Source: Desulfovibrionaceae bacterium (GTDB lineage Bacteria > Desulfobacterota > Desulfovibrionia > Desulfovibrionales > Desulfovibrionaceae). From it: a stretch of DNA of 29,745 bases. Shown piece by piece: positions 22,693-29,745 of this stretch. Made by a program: the position numbers and the translations under genes. Each line of letters opens with the position of its first letter. Position 1 is the first letter of the stretch. Under the pieces are notes generated by a model. That model had not been told where the DNA came from. It did not search any database and worked only from the letters and a program-made list of their open reading frames with translations. The DNA is taken from NCBI GenBank assembly GCA_030539415.1, contig JAUNSE010000003.1:1-29745 (forward strand), read 5' to 3'.

Positions 22693-24927
22693 CTAATGAC
22701 GCTCGCGGCCGCCGCCTCTGCGTTCGCCGCCGCGACGCTCGCCCCTGTCACCGCGGCCGCGGCTCTCGCTGCTGCGGGCCGGACGGGCCGTTTCCTCGGG
22801 ATTCCAGGGATGTCCCTGCTCTTCGAGCAGCACGGCCTTGCGGCTGGCGCGGATGCGGTCGCCGTTGATCTCGATGACCTTGACGGTCAGCTCCTGACCC
22901 AGGCTGACCACGTCGGTCACCTGCGGCACGCGGGCCGTGTCAAGCTGGGAGATGTGGACCAGCGCCTCGACGTTGGGAAGAAGCTCGACGATGCAGCCGA
23001 TTTCCAGAATCTTCTTGACCTTGCCGGTGTAGTTCTTGCCCACTTCGGCGTGCTGATCGTAGTAGAGCAGCATCTGGCAGGTGCGCTCGAGCGCCTCGGC
23101 TGTGGGGGAGAAGACGGAGATGCGGCCGGAATCCTCGATATCCACGGAGGAGCCGGTGGCGGTGGTGATGGCCTTGATGTTCTTGCCGCCGGGGCCGATG
23201 ATCAGGCGGATGATGTCGGGATTGACATACAGTTCCTTGAACTGCGGCGCATAGGGCGAAAGCTCCTTGCGGGGTTCGGCCAGCACCCTGGTCATCTCGC
23301 CCAGGATGTGCAGACGGCCTTCATGGGCCTGGCGCATGGCGGCGCGCATGATGTCGGTGGAAAGCCCCTCGACCTTGATGTCCATCTGGATGCCGGTGAC
23401 GCCTTCGGCAGTGCCGGCAACCTTGAAGTCCATGTCGCCCATGGCGTCCTCGTCACCGAGAATGTCGGTGAGGATGATGAACTTGTCTTCTTCCTTGATG
23501 AGGCCCATGGCCACGCCGGCCACGGGAGCGGAGATCGGCACGCCGGCATCCATCAGGGCCAGGCAGCCGCCGCAGACGGCGGCCATGGAGGAGGAGCCGT
23601 TGGACTCGACGGTCTCGGAAACCACGCGGATGGTGAAGGGGAAGTTCTCGTCGGCGGGCAGAACCGGGCGCAGCGATTTCTCGGCCAGGGCGCCGTGGCC
23701 CACTTCGCGGCGGGACAGGCGGACAGGCTTCACTTCGCCCACGGAGAAGGGCGGGAAGTTGTAGTGGAGCATGAAGCGCTTCACCACATCGCCGTTGAGA
23801 GAGTCCATGCGCTGCTCGTCCGTCGAGGAGCCCAGCGTGCAGACAGCCAGTCCCTTGGTTTCGCCGCGGCGGAAAATGGCGGAGCCGTGGGTGCGGGGCA
23901 GCACGCCGGCCTGAATCTGAATGGGGCGCACGGTTTTGGTGTCGCGGCCGTCGATGCGGGTGCCCTCGGTGACGATGCGTCTGCGCACGGTCTTCTTTTC
24001 CAGGGCTGCCAGCAGATCCGGAACTTCGGCGAGGGCGGCGGTGTTTTCGGCCCAGGCCGGGTCGGCGAGCAGACCTTCCATGACGGCGGTCTTCACTCTG
24101 GCGCGGGCATCCTTGCGCTCCATCTTTTCGGGGACGCGCAGGGCGGCTTCCAGACCGGCCGCGGAGGCCAGTTCGCTCACGCGCGCCACCAGGGCGGGAT
24201 CGTCCTCATGGGGCGTGAAGGCCATCTTCTGCTTGCCGGCCAGGCGCTTCAGCTCTTCCTGAGCCTCGACGAGGGGCAGGACCTGCACGCGAGCCCATTC
24301 AAGGGCATCGATCAGCACGTCTTCGGGCACAAAGCGGGCCTCGCCCTCGACCATGGTCAGGGCTGTGGCGGAAGCGGCCAGCACCAGGTCGATGTCGCTT
24401 TCGGCGCGCTGGGCGAAGGTGGGATTGAGCACGAACTCGCCGTTCACGCGGCCCACGCGGGCGCCCACAACAGGGCCGTCAAAGGGCAGGGAGGACAGAT
24501 GGATGGCGGCGGAGGCGGCCGTCATGGCCAGCACGTCGGGATCGTTCTCCTGATCGGCGGAAAGCACGGTGGCGAGCACCTGCACGTCCTGCTGCAGGCC
24601 CTTGGGGAAGAGCGGGCGGATGGGACGGTCGATGAGACGGGAAACCAGGGTCTCGTGCTCGGAGGGACGGCCGATTTCGCGGCGGAAGTAGCTGCCGGGG
24701 ATGCGGCCGGACGCGTACATGCGCTCGGAATACTCAACGGTCAGCGGGAAGAAGCCCTTGCTCTGCTCGAGAGTCTGGGAGCAGACGGTGACCAGCACCA
24801 CGGTGCCGCCGCACTGCATCCACACGGCGCCGTCAGCCTGATTGGCCAGACGGCCTGTCTCGAAGATGTACTCCTTGCCGAGGACGCTGCAGGTGAGACG
24901 GGTCGGATTGAAAATGTCGTTGTTCAA
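22693..24927 (-). CDS. pnp: Polynucleotide phosphorylase
   Basis: This 744-aa phosphorolytic 3'-5' exoribonuclease forms a trimer and acts in RNA turnover. It has the usual order: first RNase PH domain (VLVTVCSQTL..., SYFRREIGRPSEHETLVSRLIDRPIRPLF), an all-helical linker, second RNase PH domain with the catalytic segment DILGDEDAMGDMDFKVAGT, KH domain (IIRLIIGPGGKNIKAI) and S1 domain (GKVKKILEIGCIVELLPNVEALVHISQLD). An Arg/Gly-rich tail (ERRGGERRGGGRERH) ends it. The start is TTG at 24927: AAGGAG lies six bases upstream, no in-frame ATG is near, and the first residues (MNNDIFNPTRLTCSV) fit the family. An out-of-frame ATG is four bases before the TTG. A long stem upstream suggests autoregulation. 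Confidence 0.96.
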   Translation of the reverse strand: MNNDIFNPTRLTCSVLGKEYIFETGRLANQADGAVWMQCGGTVVLVTVCSQTLEQSKGFFPLTVEYSERMYASGRIPGSYFRREIGRPSEHETLVSRLIDRPIRPLFPKGLQQDVQVLATVLSADQENDPDVLAMTAASAAIHLSSLPFDGPVVGARVGRVNGEFVLNPTFAQRAESDIDLVLAASATALTMVEGEARFVPEDVLIDALEWARVQVLPLVEAQEELKRLAGKQKMAFTPHEDDPALVARVSELASAAGLEAALRVPEKMERKDARARVKTAVMEGLLADPAWAENTAALAEVPDLLAALEKKTVRRRIVTEGTRIDGRDTKTVRPIQIQAGVLPRTHGSAIFRRGETKGLAVCTLGSSTDEQRMDSLNGDVVKRFMLHYNFPPFSVGEVKPVRLSRREVGHGALAEKSLRPVLPADENFPFTIRVVSETVESNGSSSMAAVCGGCLALMDAGVPISAPVAGVAMGLIKEEDKFIILTDILGDEDAMGDMDFKVAGTAEGVTGIQMDIKVEGLSTDIMRAAMRQAHEGRLHILGEMTRVLAEPRKELSPYAPQFKELYVNPDIIRLIIGPGGKNIKAITTATGSSVDIEDSGRISVFSPTAEALERTCQMLLYYDQHAEVGKNYTGKVKKILEIGCIVELLPNVEALVHISQLDTARVPQVTDVVSLGQELTVKVIEINGDRIRASRKAVLLEEQGHPWNPEETARPARSSESRGRGDRGERRGGERRGGGRERH

Positions 24928-24940
24928 GCATGTCTCCTTG

Positions 24941-25037
24941 GAAGGGGACTCCGGGAAAAGCGAAAAGAAGTTGTTCCGATTATGGACCGCAAGTCTTTAT
25001 CAGAATTCTGCTTTCCGATTTTCCCGGATACCCCTTC
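24941..25037 (-). promoter_or_regulatory. Long imperfect stem in the pnp leader
   Basis: Arms 24941-24959 and 25019-25037 (19 nt each) pair at 17 positions (7 + 10 bp around a two-base mismatch), enclosing a 59-base loop. In the mRNA the 3' arm ends one base before the pnp Shine-Dalgarno. In enteric bacteria, RNase III cuts a stem at this place and PNPase then represses its own gene; the position here fits. Confidence 0.55.
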
Positions 25038-25065
25038 GAAAAAACGTCGTTACAAATCTATAGAG

Positions 25066-25091
25066 GAAAGGGGCCCGTGAAGGCCCCTTTC
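25066..25091 (-). terminator. Hairpin between rpsO and pnp
   Basis: GAAAGGGGCC (25066-25075) and GGCCCCTTTC (25082-25091) pair over 10 bp with a six-base loop, just after the rpsO stop. The minus-strand tail (CTCTATAGATTTG) is weak in T, so it is likely a partial terminator allowing read-through into pnp, as is known for rpsO-pnp elsewhere. Confidence 0.6.
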
Positions 25092-25100
25092 TATATTACA

Positions 25101-25370
25101 TTACTTGCGCAGTCCGAGCTTCTCGATAAGCGCACGGTAGCGCTGGATGTCCTTGCTCTTGAGGTAGTTGAGGATGTTGCGGCGCTGGCCGACCATCTTC
25201 AGCAGACCGGTGCGGGAGTGGAAGTCCTTCTTGTGCACCTTGAAGTGTTCGGTGAGGCCCTCGATGCGGGCGGTCAGCAGGGCAACCTGCACTTCCGGGG
25301 AGCCGGTGTCGCCCTCATGGCGGGCATGGGTGTCAATGACAGTCTTCTTTTGCAGGGGATCCATTACCAC
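25101..25370 (-). CDS. rpsO: 30S ribosomal protein S15
   Basis: This is the 89-aa primary rRNA-binding protein S15 of the small subunit. Typical motifs are HEGDTGSPEVQVALLTARIEGLTEHFKVHKKDFHSR and LLKMVGQRRNILNYLK. I chose the GTG at 25370 (MVMDPLQKK) because GGAG lies seven bases upstream; the ATG at 25364 would be 13 bases from it. It lies 37 bp after truB and before pnp, the classic arrangement. In other bacteria S15 represses its own mRNA; the short leader here would have to include the end of truB. Confidence 0.96.
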   Translation of the reverse strand: MVMDPLQKKTVIDTHARHEGDTGSPEVQVALLTARIEGLTEHFKVHKKDFHSRTGLLKMVGQRRNILNYLKSKDIQRYRALIEKLGLRK

Positions 25371-25407
25371 AGCAGTTCTCCTTGATGAGAATAAAGTTAG
25401 AATTGAA

Positions 25408-26340
25408 TCAGGACCAAAGCCCCCGGGCCACTGTCAGCACGGGCCGTCCTCTGTCCTGGGCCAGGCGGGCCAGGGCGATGAGGCCGGTTTCATCCCTGAG
25501 GAGTGCCTGACCGCCGTTGGCCTGCACTTCCTGCAGGCAGTCCGGCGGGCATGCCTGAGGCATGCCGTTGCGCACGTTCCTCGCCGCCGCTCCATCAAGA
25601 GCGACAACGGGCCAGCCGGGCAGGGCCTCCTCGATGGGACGCACATGCTGCGGCAGAACCTGCGGCGACGCCAGCACCTCGTCCAGGGACACGGCCTGGG
25701 ACAGGGCGAAGGGGTGACTGTATTCCCGGACCAGACTGGTCAGCACGGCTCCGCACATGAGTCGCATCCCCAAGCTGTGGGCGAGGGAGCGGATGTACGT
25801 TCCAGAGCTGCATTTGACCCGGAAAGTAATCATGGGAAGGTCCATGGAGAGCACTTCCGCATGAAAAATATGGACTGTTTTGATTTTGACCGGCACCTCC
25901 CTTCCCTCTCTGGCGAGGCGGTACAGGGGTGTGCCGTTGCTTTTGGCAGCGGAATAGGGAGGAACAATCTGCTCCAGGTCCCCCTTCCACGAATTGATGA
26001 CTTCTGTCACCTGTTCGTCTGTGACGTGCTCCCAGGGACGCTCCTGGACGGTTTCGCCCTCCATGTCCCAGGTCGCGGTCTCCAGCCCGAGCCGGACGCG
26101 GGCCTCATAGACCTTCATGCCGCCCTCGAGCAGAAAGCCCGAAAGCTTGGTGGCCTGACCGAGAAGCAGAAGCAGCACACCTGAAGCCATAGGGTCCAGC
26201 GTGCCGGCATGCCCAATCTTTTTCTGGCCGAGGCGCTTGATGGCCGTGAGACAGCGATTGGATGTGGGGCCGGAAGGCTTGTTCAGAACAAGGACGCCAT
26301 GCTGCTGGGGAACAGCTAGTGTATTCTCGGAAAACGTCAT
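25408..26340 (-). CDS. truB: tRNA pseudouridine(55) synthase
   Basis: This 310-aa enzyme makes pseudouridine at position 55 in the T-loop of tRNAs. The catalytic Asp is D49 in KIGHAGTLDPMASGVLLLLLG; LVLNKPSGPTS at the start and the later segment RVKCSSGTYIRSLAHSLG are family hallmarks. The C-terminal part contains a PUA-like region (VVALDGAAARNVRNG). Start: ATG 26340; the upstream frame (an extra 39 residues) reads through the promoter and is not part of the fold. No Shine-Dalgarno is present, and a strong promoter ends only 9 bp before the ATG, so the mRNA may be nearly leaderless. rpsO follows after 37 bp. Confidence 0.95.
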   Translation of the reverse strand: MTFSENTLAVPQQHGVLVLNKPSGPTSNRCLTAIKRLGQKKIGHAGTLDPMASGVLLLLLGQATKLSGFLLEGGMKVYEARVRLGLETATWDMEGETVQERPWEHVTDEQVTEVINSWKGDLEQIVPPYSAAKSNGTPLYRLAREGREVPVKIKTVHIFHAEVLSMDLPMITFRVKCSSGTYIRSLAHSLGMRLMCGAVLTSLVREYSHPFALSQAVSLDEVLASPQVLPQHVRPIEEALPGWPVVALDGAAARNVRNGMPQACPPDCLQEVQANGGQALLRDETGLIALARLAQDRGRPVLTVARGLWS

Positions 26341-26349
26341 AGACGTTGC

Positions 26350-26378
26350 TCTATAGTTTTTTTTTTGAAAAATGTCAA
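26350..26378 (-). promoter_or_regulatory. truB promoter, consensus -35, A10 tract in spacer
   Basis: On the minus strand: TTGACA (26378-26373), 17-base spacer containing ten consecutive A, then TATAGA (26355-26350). The expected start of transcription is about 26343, only a few bases before the truB ATG at 26340. Confidence 0.6.
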
Positions 26379-26635
26379 AAGTTTTTGCAGGACAAAAGAC
26401 GGCAGAAACCCTCGGAAGGCGGCCGGGAGCAGGCCGATGGGAGGGAGAGGCCGTCATGATCGCATGTCTTTCCAGTTCGGGACAGATGCCTTCGCGGTCA
26501 TGCCGCTGCGTTCCGCGCCGCCCTGCGTGTCTGCTGCAGGAACCAGGGTTTGAAGATTCCGGTCCGCTCCGGTGCGGCCGGAAAAAATCGCGCCGGTAGC
26601 GGGTGACCGAAGCCGTGCGGAGAAGACTGCGAGGC
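26379..26635. other. Intergenic region between nrnA and truB
   Basis: No gene is seen in this 257-bp stretch, and neither strand has a convincing start with ribosome-binding site. A 4+4-bp stem with a bulge lies near 26559-26582 (CCGG-T-CCGC with GCGG-CCGG); it has no T tail on the minus strand, so nrnA has no clear intrinsic terminator here. Confidence 0.4.
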
Positions 26636-27676
26636 TTATCTGGCGGAATGGGCCGCGTGCGCCTCGGCTCGCTGCTCTTCCAGTGCCCGGGTCACAACCT
26701 TGACCAGCGTGCGTTCGGCGCTTTCGAGCGACATGTTCAGAGTTCCGCCCGCGGCGTTGACGTGCCCGCCGCCGCCGAGCGAGGCAGCAATGCTGCGCAC
26801 GTCCACCCCTTCGGTGGAGCGCAGGCTGAACTTGCAGACGCCCTCGCTCTGCTCGCGCACGAGGCACGCGGCCAGCACGGAGCGCAGCTCGCGCATGTGC
26901 TCCACATAGCCTTCCGTGTCCTCGGATTTGGCGCCCAGCTCCTCCATGCTGTCCAGAGAGAGGCAGCAGAGGGCCAGCCGTCCGTTGTCAAGCAGCTGCA
27001 GCTGGCTGGACATGTGTCCCCACAGGCGCATGCGCGCGTAGGACCAGGTCTTTTCCAGCTTCTCGCGAAGCTTGTGGATGGAAACGCCGTTCTGCTCCAG
27101 CAGGGCCGCCAGGGCAAAGACCTCGGGAGAGGCGTTCGCGTGCCTGAATCCGCCCGTATCCGTGATGAGCCCGAGAGCGAGAGCCTGAGCCAGTCTGCCC
27201 TCCGGTTCGCAGCCCGCGGCATGGAGCACCGAGGCGATCACCTGCGTGGTGGAGGAGGCCTCGGGCACCACCAGCGAGGCGATGGAACCCATGCCGGGTC
27301 CGGGATGGTGGTCGATATTGATGCACGAGAAATCGCTCATTTCCCGGCTCAGCTCCTCGCCCAGTCTGCCGGGATCGCCGCAGTCCAGGGCCAGCACCGT
27401 GCGCGGCCTGAAGGGCAGCGCCTCGAGGGAGCGGTAGACAGGAGCGGGAAGCTCCAGAAAGTCGTAGTTTTCGGGGACGCCGAAGGGGGCGTAGAGCAGA
27501 AAGCGCTTGTGATTCTGCTCGAGAAAACAGCCCATGGCCGCCATGGAACTCAGTGCGTCTCCATCCAGGCGGATGTGCGCGCACACGAGGTACATGTCGT
27601 GATCCAAGAGCGCACGGGCCATGAGGGCGGCACGTTCGCGCCAGGCTAGGGGAAAGGCCAGATCAGTCAGCTGCAT
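26636..27676 (-). CDS. nrnA: DHH-family bifunctional oligoribonuclease/PAP phosphatase
   Basis: This 346-aa protein of the DHH/DHHA1 superfamily degrades short RNA oligonucleotides (nanoRNA) and dephosphorylates 3'-phosphoadenosine 5'-phosphate. Visible motifs: HIRLDGDALSS (H34, D38, D40; the usual HxRPDGDA with Leu for Pro), LDCGD (about 97-101), DHH at 122-124, and the DHHA1 substrate loop GGGGHVNAAGGT near the C-terminus. The length fits. Start ATG 27676 follows GGAA; the restored DUF503 reading frame ends inside this gene's first codons (stop at 27665-27663), so the two would overlap and be translationally coupled. The gene order infB-DUF503-nrnA-truB is widespread in Firmicutes and delta-proteobacteria. 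Confidence 0.93.
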   Translation of the reverse strand: MQLTDLAFPLAWRERAALMARALLDHDMYLVCAHIRLDGDALSSMAAMGCFLEQNHKRFLLYAPFGVPENYDFLELPAPVYRSLEALPFRPRTVLALDCGDPGRLGEELSREMSDFSCINIDHHPGPGMGSIASLVVPEASSTTQVIASVLHAAGCEPEGRLAQALALGLITDTGGFRHANASPEVFALAALLEQNGVSIHKLREKLEKTWSYARMRLWGHMSSQLQLLDNGRLALCCLSLDSMEELGAKSEDTEGYVEHMRELRSVLAACLVREQSEGVCKFSLRSTEGVDVRSIAASLGGGGHVNAAGGTLNMSLESAERTLVKVVTRALEEQRAEAHAAHSAR

Positions 27677-27952
27677 ATATTTCCAGTGATGAGTCCACCA
27701 GCTCCTCGGGACAGACAGCCTCCATCATGAGCAGGCATTTGTCCATGCGGCTGCGCAGATGCCGTTCCGAGTTGGATATGGAAATGACGGACAGACACAG
27801 CCTGGTCAGGCTGTCCTCGGTGCCGTTTCGGCGATGGCGACATTGAAGCGGTTGCGCGTCTTCTGCTTGAGGCTGTTGGCCACGCGCCGCTTGGCCTTGA
27901 GGTTGTCGTTGCCGTCTAGGGAAAATTCAACTGTGAGATGGGCTATAAGCAT
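27663..27952 (-). pseudogene. DUF503 protein (YlxP-like), one-base frameshift
   Basis: DUF503/YlxP is a small protein usually encoded between infB and rbfA or nrnA and thought to act around ribosome assembly. From ATG 27952 the frame reads MLIAHLTVEFSLDGNDNLKAK and then KRRVANSLKQKTRNRFNVAIAET, which is typical, but it meets a stop at 27808-27806 after 48 codons. Moving one base back at codon 43 (27826-27823, ACG GCA; the expected text would be ACGGGCACC) restores the rest of the family: TEDSLTRLCLSVISISNSER then HLRSRMDKCLLMMEAVCPEE and LVDSSLEIYAAD, 96 aa in total, ending inside nrnA. The second half has no other defect, so the change is recent or a sequencing error. No classical slippery heptamer is present. 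Confidence 0.8.
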
Positions 27953-27963
27953 ACATGAGATTG

Positions 27964-27989
27964 GGCCCGGGGACCAGAGCCCCCGGGCC
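27964..27989 (-). other. GC hairpin between infB and DUF503
   Basis: GGCCCGGGG (27964-27972) pairs with CCCCGGGCC (27981-27989) over 9 bp with an eight-base loop. It is 11 bases before the DUF503 start and has no T tail on the minus strand, so it is unlikely to terminate and could limit ribosome access to DUF503. Confidence 0.45.
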
Positions 27990-28008
27990 GAAGTTGTGTC
28001 ACAGTCCG

Positions 28009-29745
28009 CTAGAGCGTGGCAGCTTCCTGCACGGTCTCGAAGGCTTCGATAATATCGCCGACCTTGATGTCGTTGAAGTTCTCGAGGCCGATGCCGCATT
28101 CCTGGCCGCGGGCCACTTCCCTGGCGTCATCCTTGAAGCGCTTGAGCGAGCTGATGCGGCCCGTCCAGACCACCACGCCCTCGCGCAGCAGGCGGACGCC
28201 GGCGTTGCGCAGCAGCTTGCCGTCTGCCACATAGGCACCGGCGATGGTGCCGACCTTGGGCAGGGTGAAGGTCTGGCGCACCTCGGCCTGGCCGAGGTAG
28301 ACCTCGCGCTCCACCGGGGCCAGCAGGCCGGCCATGGCGCTCTTCACATCGTCCACCAGCTTGTAGATGATGTCGTAGAAGCGGATATCCACGTTTTCGT
28401 GGGCGGCCACTTCCTTGATTTTGGCCGTGGGACGGATGTTGAAGCCGATGATGATGGCCTTGGACGCCGAGGCCAGCAGAATGTCCGACTCGGAGATGGC
28501 GCCGGTGCCGCCGTGCACCACGTTGACGGTGACCTTGTCGGTGCTGGCCTTCTTGAGAGAGCCCTGGACGGCTTCCAGAGAGCCCTGCACATCGGCCTTG
28601 ACCACCAGGTTGAGGGTCTTCTGCTCCTCGTCGGCGGAAGAGGCCAGGAACGATTCCAGAGTGATCTTGGATTCGCTGGCCAGCTCCTTCTCGCGCTGGG
28701 CGATGGCGCGGGCGTCGGCAATGCGGCGGGCCACCTTTTCATCGGCGATGGAGGCGAATTCCTCGCCGGCCACCGGAACGCCGGTGAAGCCCTGCACCTC
28801 CACGGGGATGGAGGGACCGGCCTCGCGCACCTTCTTGCCCTGGTCATTGAGCAGGGCGCGGACGCGTCCGGAGAAGGTGCCGCAGACGAAGTTGTCGCCC
28901 TGATGCAGCGTGCCCTCCTGAATGAGAACCGTGGCAACGGGGCCGCGGCCCTTGTCCAGCTTGGCCTCGATGATGTGGCCGCGGGCGGGCTTGTTCGGAT
29001 TGGCCCTGAGTTCCATGACCTCGGATTGCAGAGCCAGCAGCTCGAGCAGATCGTCGAGGCCCTGATGGGTCTTGGCGGAAACCTTGACCACGATGGTGTC
29101 GCCGCCCCACTCTTCGGCCTGAAGGCCCATTTCGGCCAGTTCGCGCAGAACGCGGTCGGGATTGGCGCCGGGCTTGTCCATCTTGTTCACGGCCACGATG
29201 ATCGGCACGTTGGCGGCGCGGGCATGGTTGACAGCCTCGCGGGTCTGCTCCATGACGCCGTCGTCGGCGGCAACGACCAGGATGACCAGGTCGGTGATCT
29301 GGGCGCCGCGGGCGCGCATGGCCGTGAAGGCCTCATGGCCGGGCGTATCCAGGAAGACGACGTCGCCGTTCTTGGTGTTGACGTGGTAGGCGCCGATATG
29401 CTGGGTGATGCCGCCGGCTTCGCCGCTGGTGACATGAGTCTTGCGGATGGCGTCGAGCAGCGAGGTCTTGCCGTGGTCGACGTGGCCCATGATGGTGACC
29501 ACGGGCGGACGGGGCTTCAGATCCTCCGGTCTGTCGGGAGCGGAGGGCTCCAGATAGTCCTTTTCCTCGAAGCCGGTGCGCTCGACCTCGTAGTTGAATT
29601 CGGCAGCGAGCACTGCGGCCGTGTCAAAGTCGATGGACTGGTTGATGGTGGCCATGATGCCCAGATTGAAGAGCACCTTGATGAGCTCGTTGGCCTTGAG
29701 GCTCATCTGCTGGGCCATGTCGGAGACACGGATGGTGCCTTCGAT
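28009..29745 (-). CDS. infB: Translation initiation factor IF-2, 5' end outside window
   Basis: This is the GTPase that brings initiator tRNA to the small ribosomal subunit. The first residues in the window belong to the conserved IF2N region (EGTIRVSDMAQQMSLKANEL), so an N-terminal extension and the start codon lie to the right of 29745. G-domain motifs are all present: G1 GHVDHGKTS, G2 GITQHIGAY, G3 DTPGHEAF, G4 NKMD, G5 SAKT. Domain 2, the helical connector and the C-terminal fMet-tRNA-binding domain follow (ending IKVGDIIEAFETVQEAATL). The visible part is 578 codons. It heads the set with DUF503, nrnA, truB, rpsO and pnp. The frame is intact throughout. Confidence 0.97.
   Translation of the reverse strand: MEGTIRVSDMAQQMSLKANELIKVLFNLGIMATINQSIDFDTAAVLAAEFNYEVERTGFEEKDYLEPSAPDRPEDLKPRPPVVTIMGHVDHGKTSLLDAIRKTHVTSGEAGGITQHIGAYHVNTKNGDVVFLDTPGHEAFTAMRARGAQITDLVILVVAADDGVMEQTREAVNHARAANVPIIVAVNKMDKPGANPDRVLRELAEMGLQAEEWGGDTIVVKVSAKTHQGLDDLLELLALQSEVMELRANPNKPARGHIIEAKLDKGRGPVATVLIQEGTLHQGDNFVCGTFSGRVRALLNDQGKKVREAGPSIPVEVQGFTGVPVAGEEFASIADEKVARRIADARAIAQREKELASESKITLESFLASSADEEQKTLNLVVKADVQGSLEAVQGSLKKASTDKVTVNVVHGGTGAISESDILLASASKAIIIGFNIRPTAKIKEVAAHENVDIRFYDIIYKLVDDVKSAMAGLLAPVEREVYLGQAEVRQTFTLPKVGTIAGAYVADGKLLRNAGVRLLREGVVVWTGRISSLKRFKDDAREVARGQECGIGLENFNDIKVGDIIEAFETVQEAATL

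Noticed and set aside
21592..25080. 1162-aa plus-strand open frame
   Set aside because: Antisense to pnp and the 333-aa gene, Gly/His/Ala-rich without any domain; long antisense frames are common opposite GC-rich genes.
26341..26457. 39-residue N-terminal extension of truB
   Set aside because: The extension runs through a consensus TTGACA promoter and an A10 tract, and lies outside the TruB fold.
27820..27832. Programmed -1 frameshift site in DUF503
   Set aside because: The bases around the junction (GCC GAA ACG GCA) do not form an X-XXY-YYZ slippery heptamer, and this family is not known to use recoding.

Overview
The window is a GC-rich bacterial chromosome segment, most likely from a member of the Desulfovibrionaceae (Desulfovibrio/Bilophila/Mailhella type). 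The inference rests on familiar gene orders (infB-DUF503-nrnA-truB-rpsO-pnp; rpmE-DUF1385-prfA), on a citrate-(Re)-synthase-like HMGL enzyme beside an aconitase-family hydratase, and on the protein sequences in general. No tRNA, rRNA, insertion sequence, prophage or CRISPR array was seen. Most of the window is core metabolism and translation, with small accessory or regulatory units between.

Layout. 1-3994 (minus): a three-gene set, transcribed as an HMGL-family citrate/isopropylmalate-synthase-like enzyme with an extra C-terminal PDC/Cache-like domain, a LysE/RhtB exporter, and an aconitase-family hydratase that runs off the left edge. A 464-bp hairpin-rich gap separates it from a plus-strand operon (4459-8681) of an RNB-domain exoribonuclease, plsY and thrC. 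8807-11812 (minus): an orphan 622-aa protein resembling surface-carbohydrate enzymes, and mtnA. 12216-14032 (plus): hom, its terminator, and yjbQ. tlyA (minus) follows, then rpmE, a DUF1385 membrane protein and prfA (plus). 17627-20133: a divergent MATE exporter / LysR regulator pair sharing a palindromic operator. 20203-21428 (minus): an unknown 201-aa protein and an Rrf2-family regulator, each with a palindrome in its promoter. 21601-29745 (minus): the long infB (partial), DUF503, nrnA, truB, rpsO, pnp, unknown 333-aa gene cluster.

How the genes work together. The right-hand cluster combines translation initiation, rRNA/tRNA modification, a ribosomal protein and RNA turnover, as in many bacteria. 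The left-hand set could turn oxaloacetate and acetyl-CoA into citrate and onward to isocitrate, the route these organisms use toward 2-oxoglutarate and glutamate. thrC and hom are both threonine-pathway genes but lie in separate transcription units.

Points most worth a second look: the synthase-Cache fusion next to the aconitase-like gene; a one-base frameshift in DUF503; a long stem in the pnp leader next to a TTG start, reminiscent of pnp autoregulation; a near-leaderless truB promoter with an A10 spacer; and the palindromic operators near the MATE/LysR pair and the Rrf2 gene. I found no clear wholly new multi-gene system.
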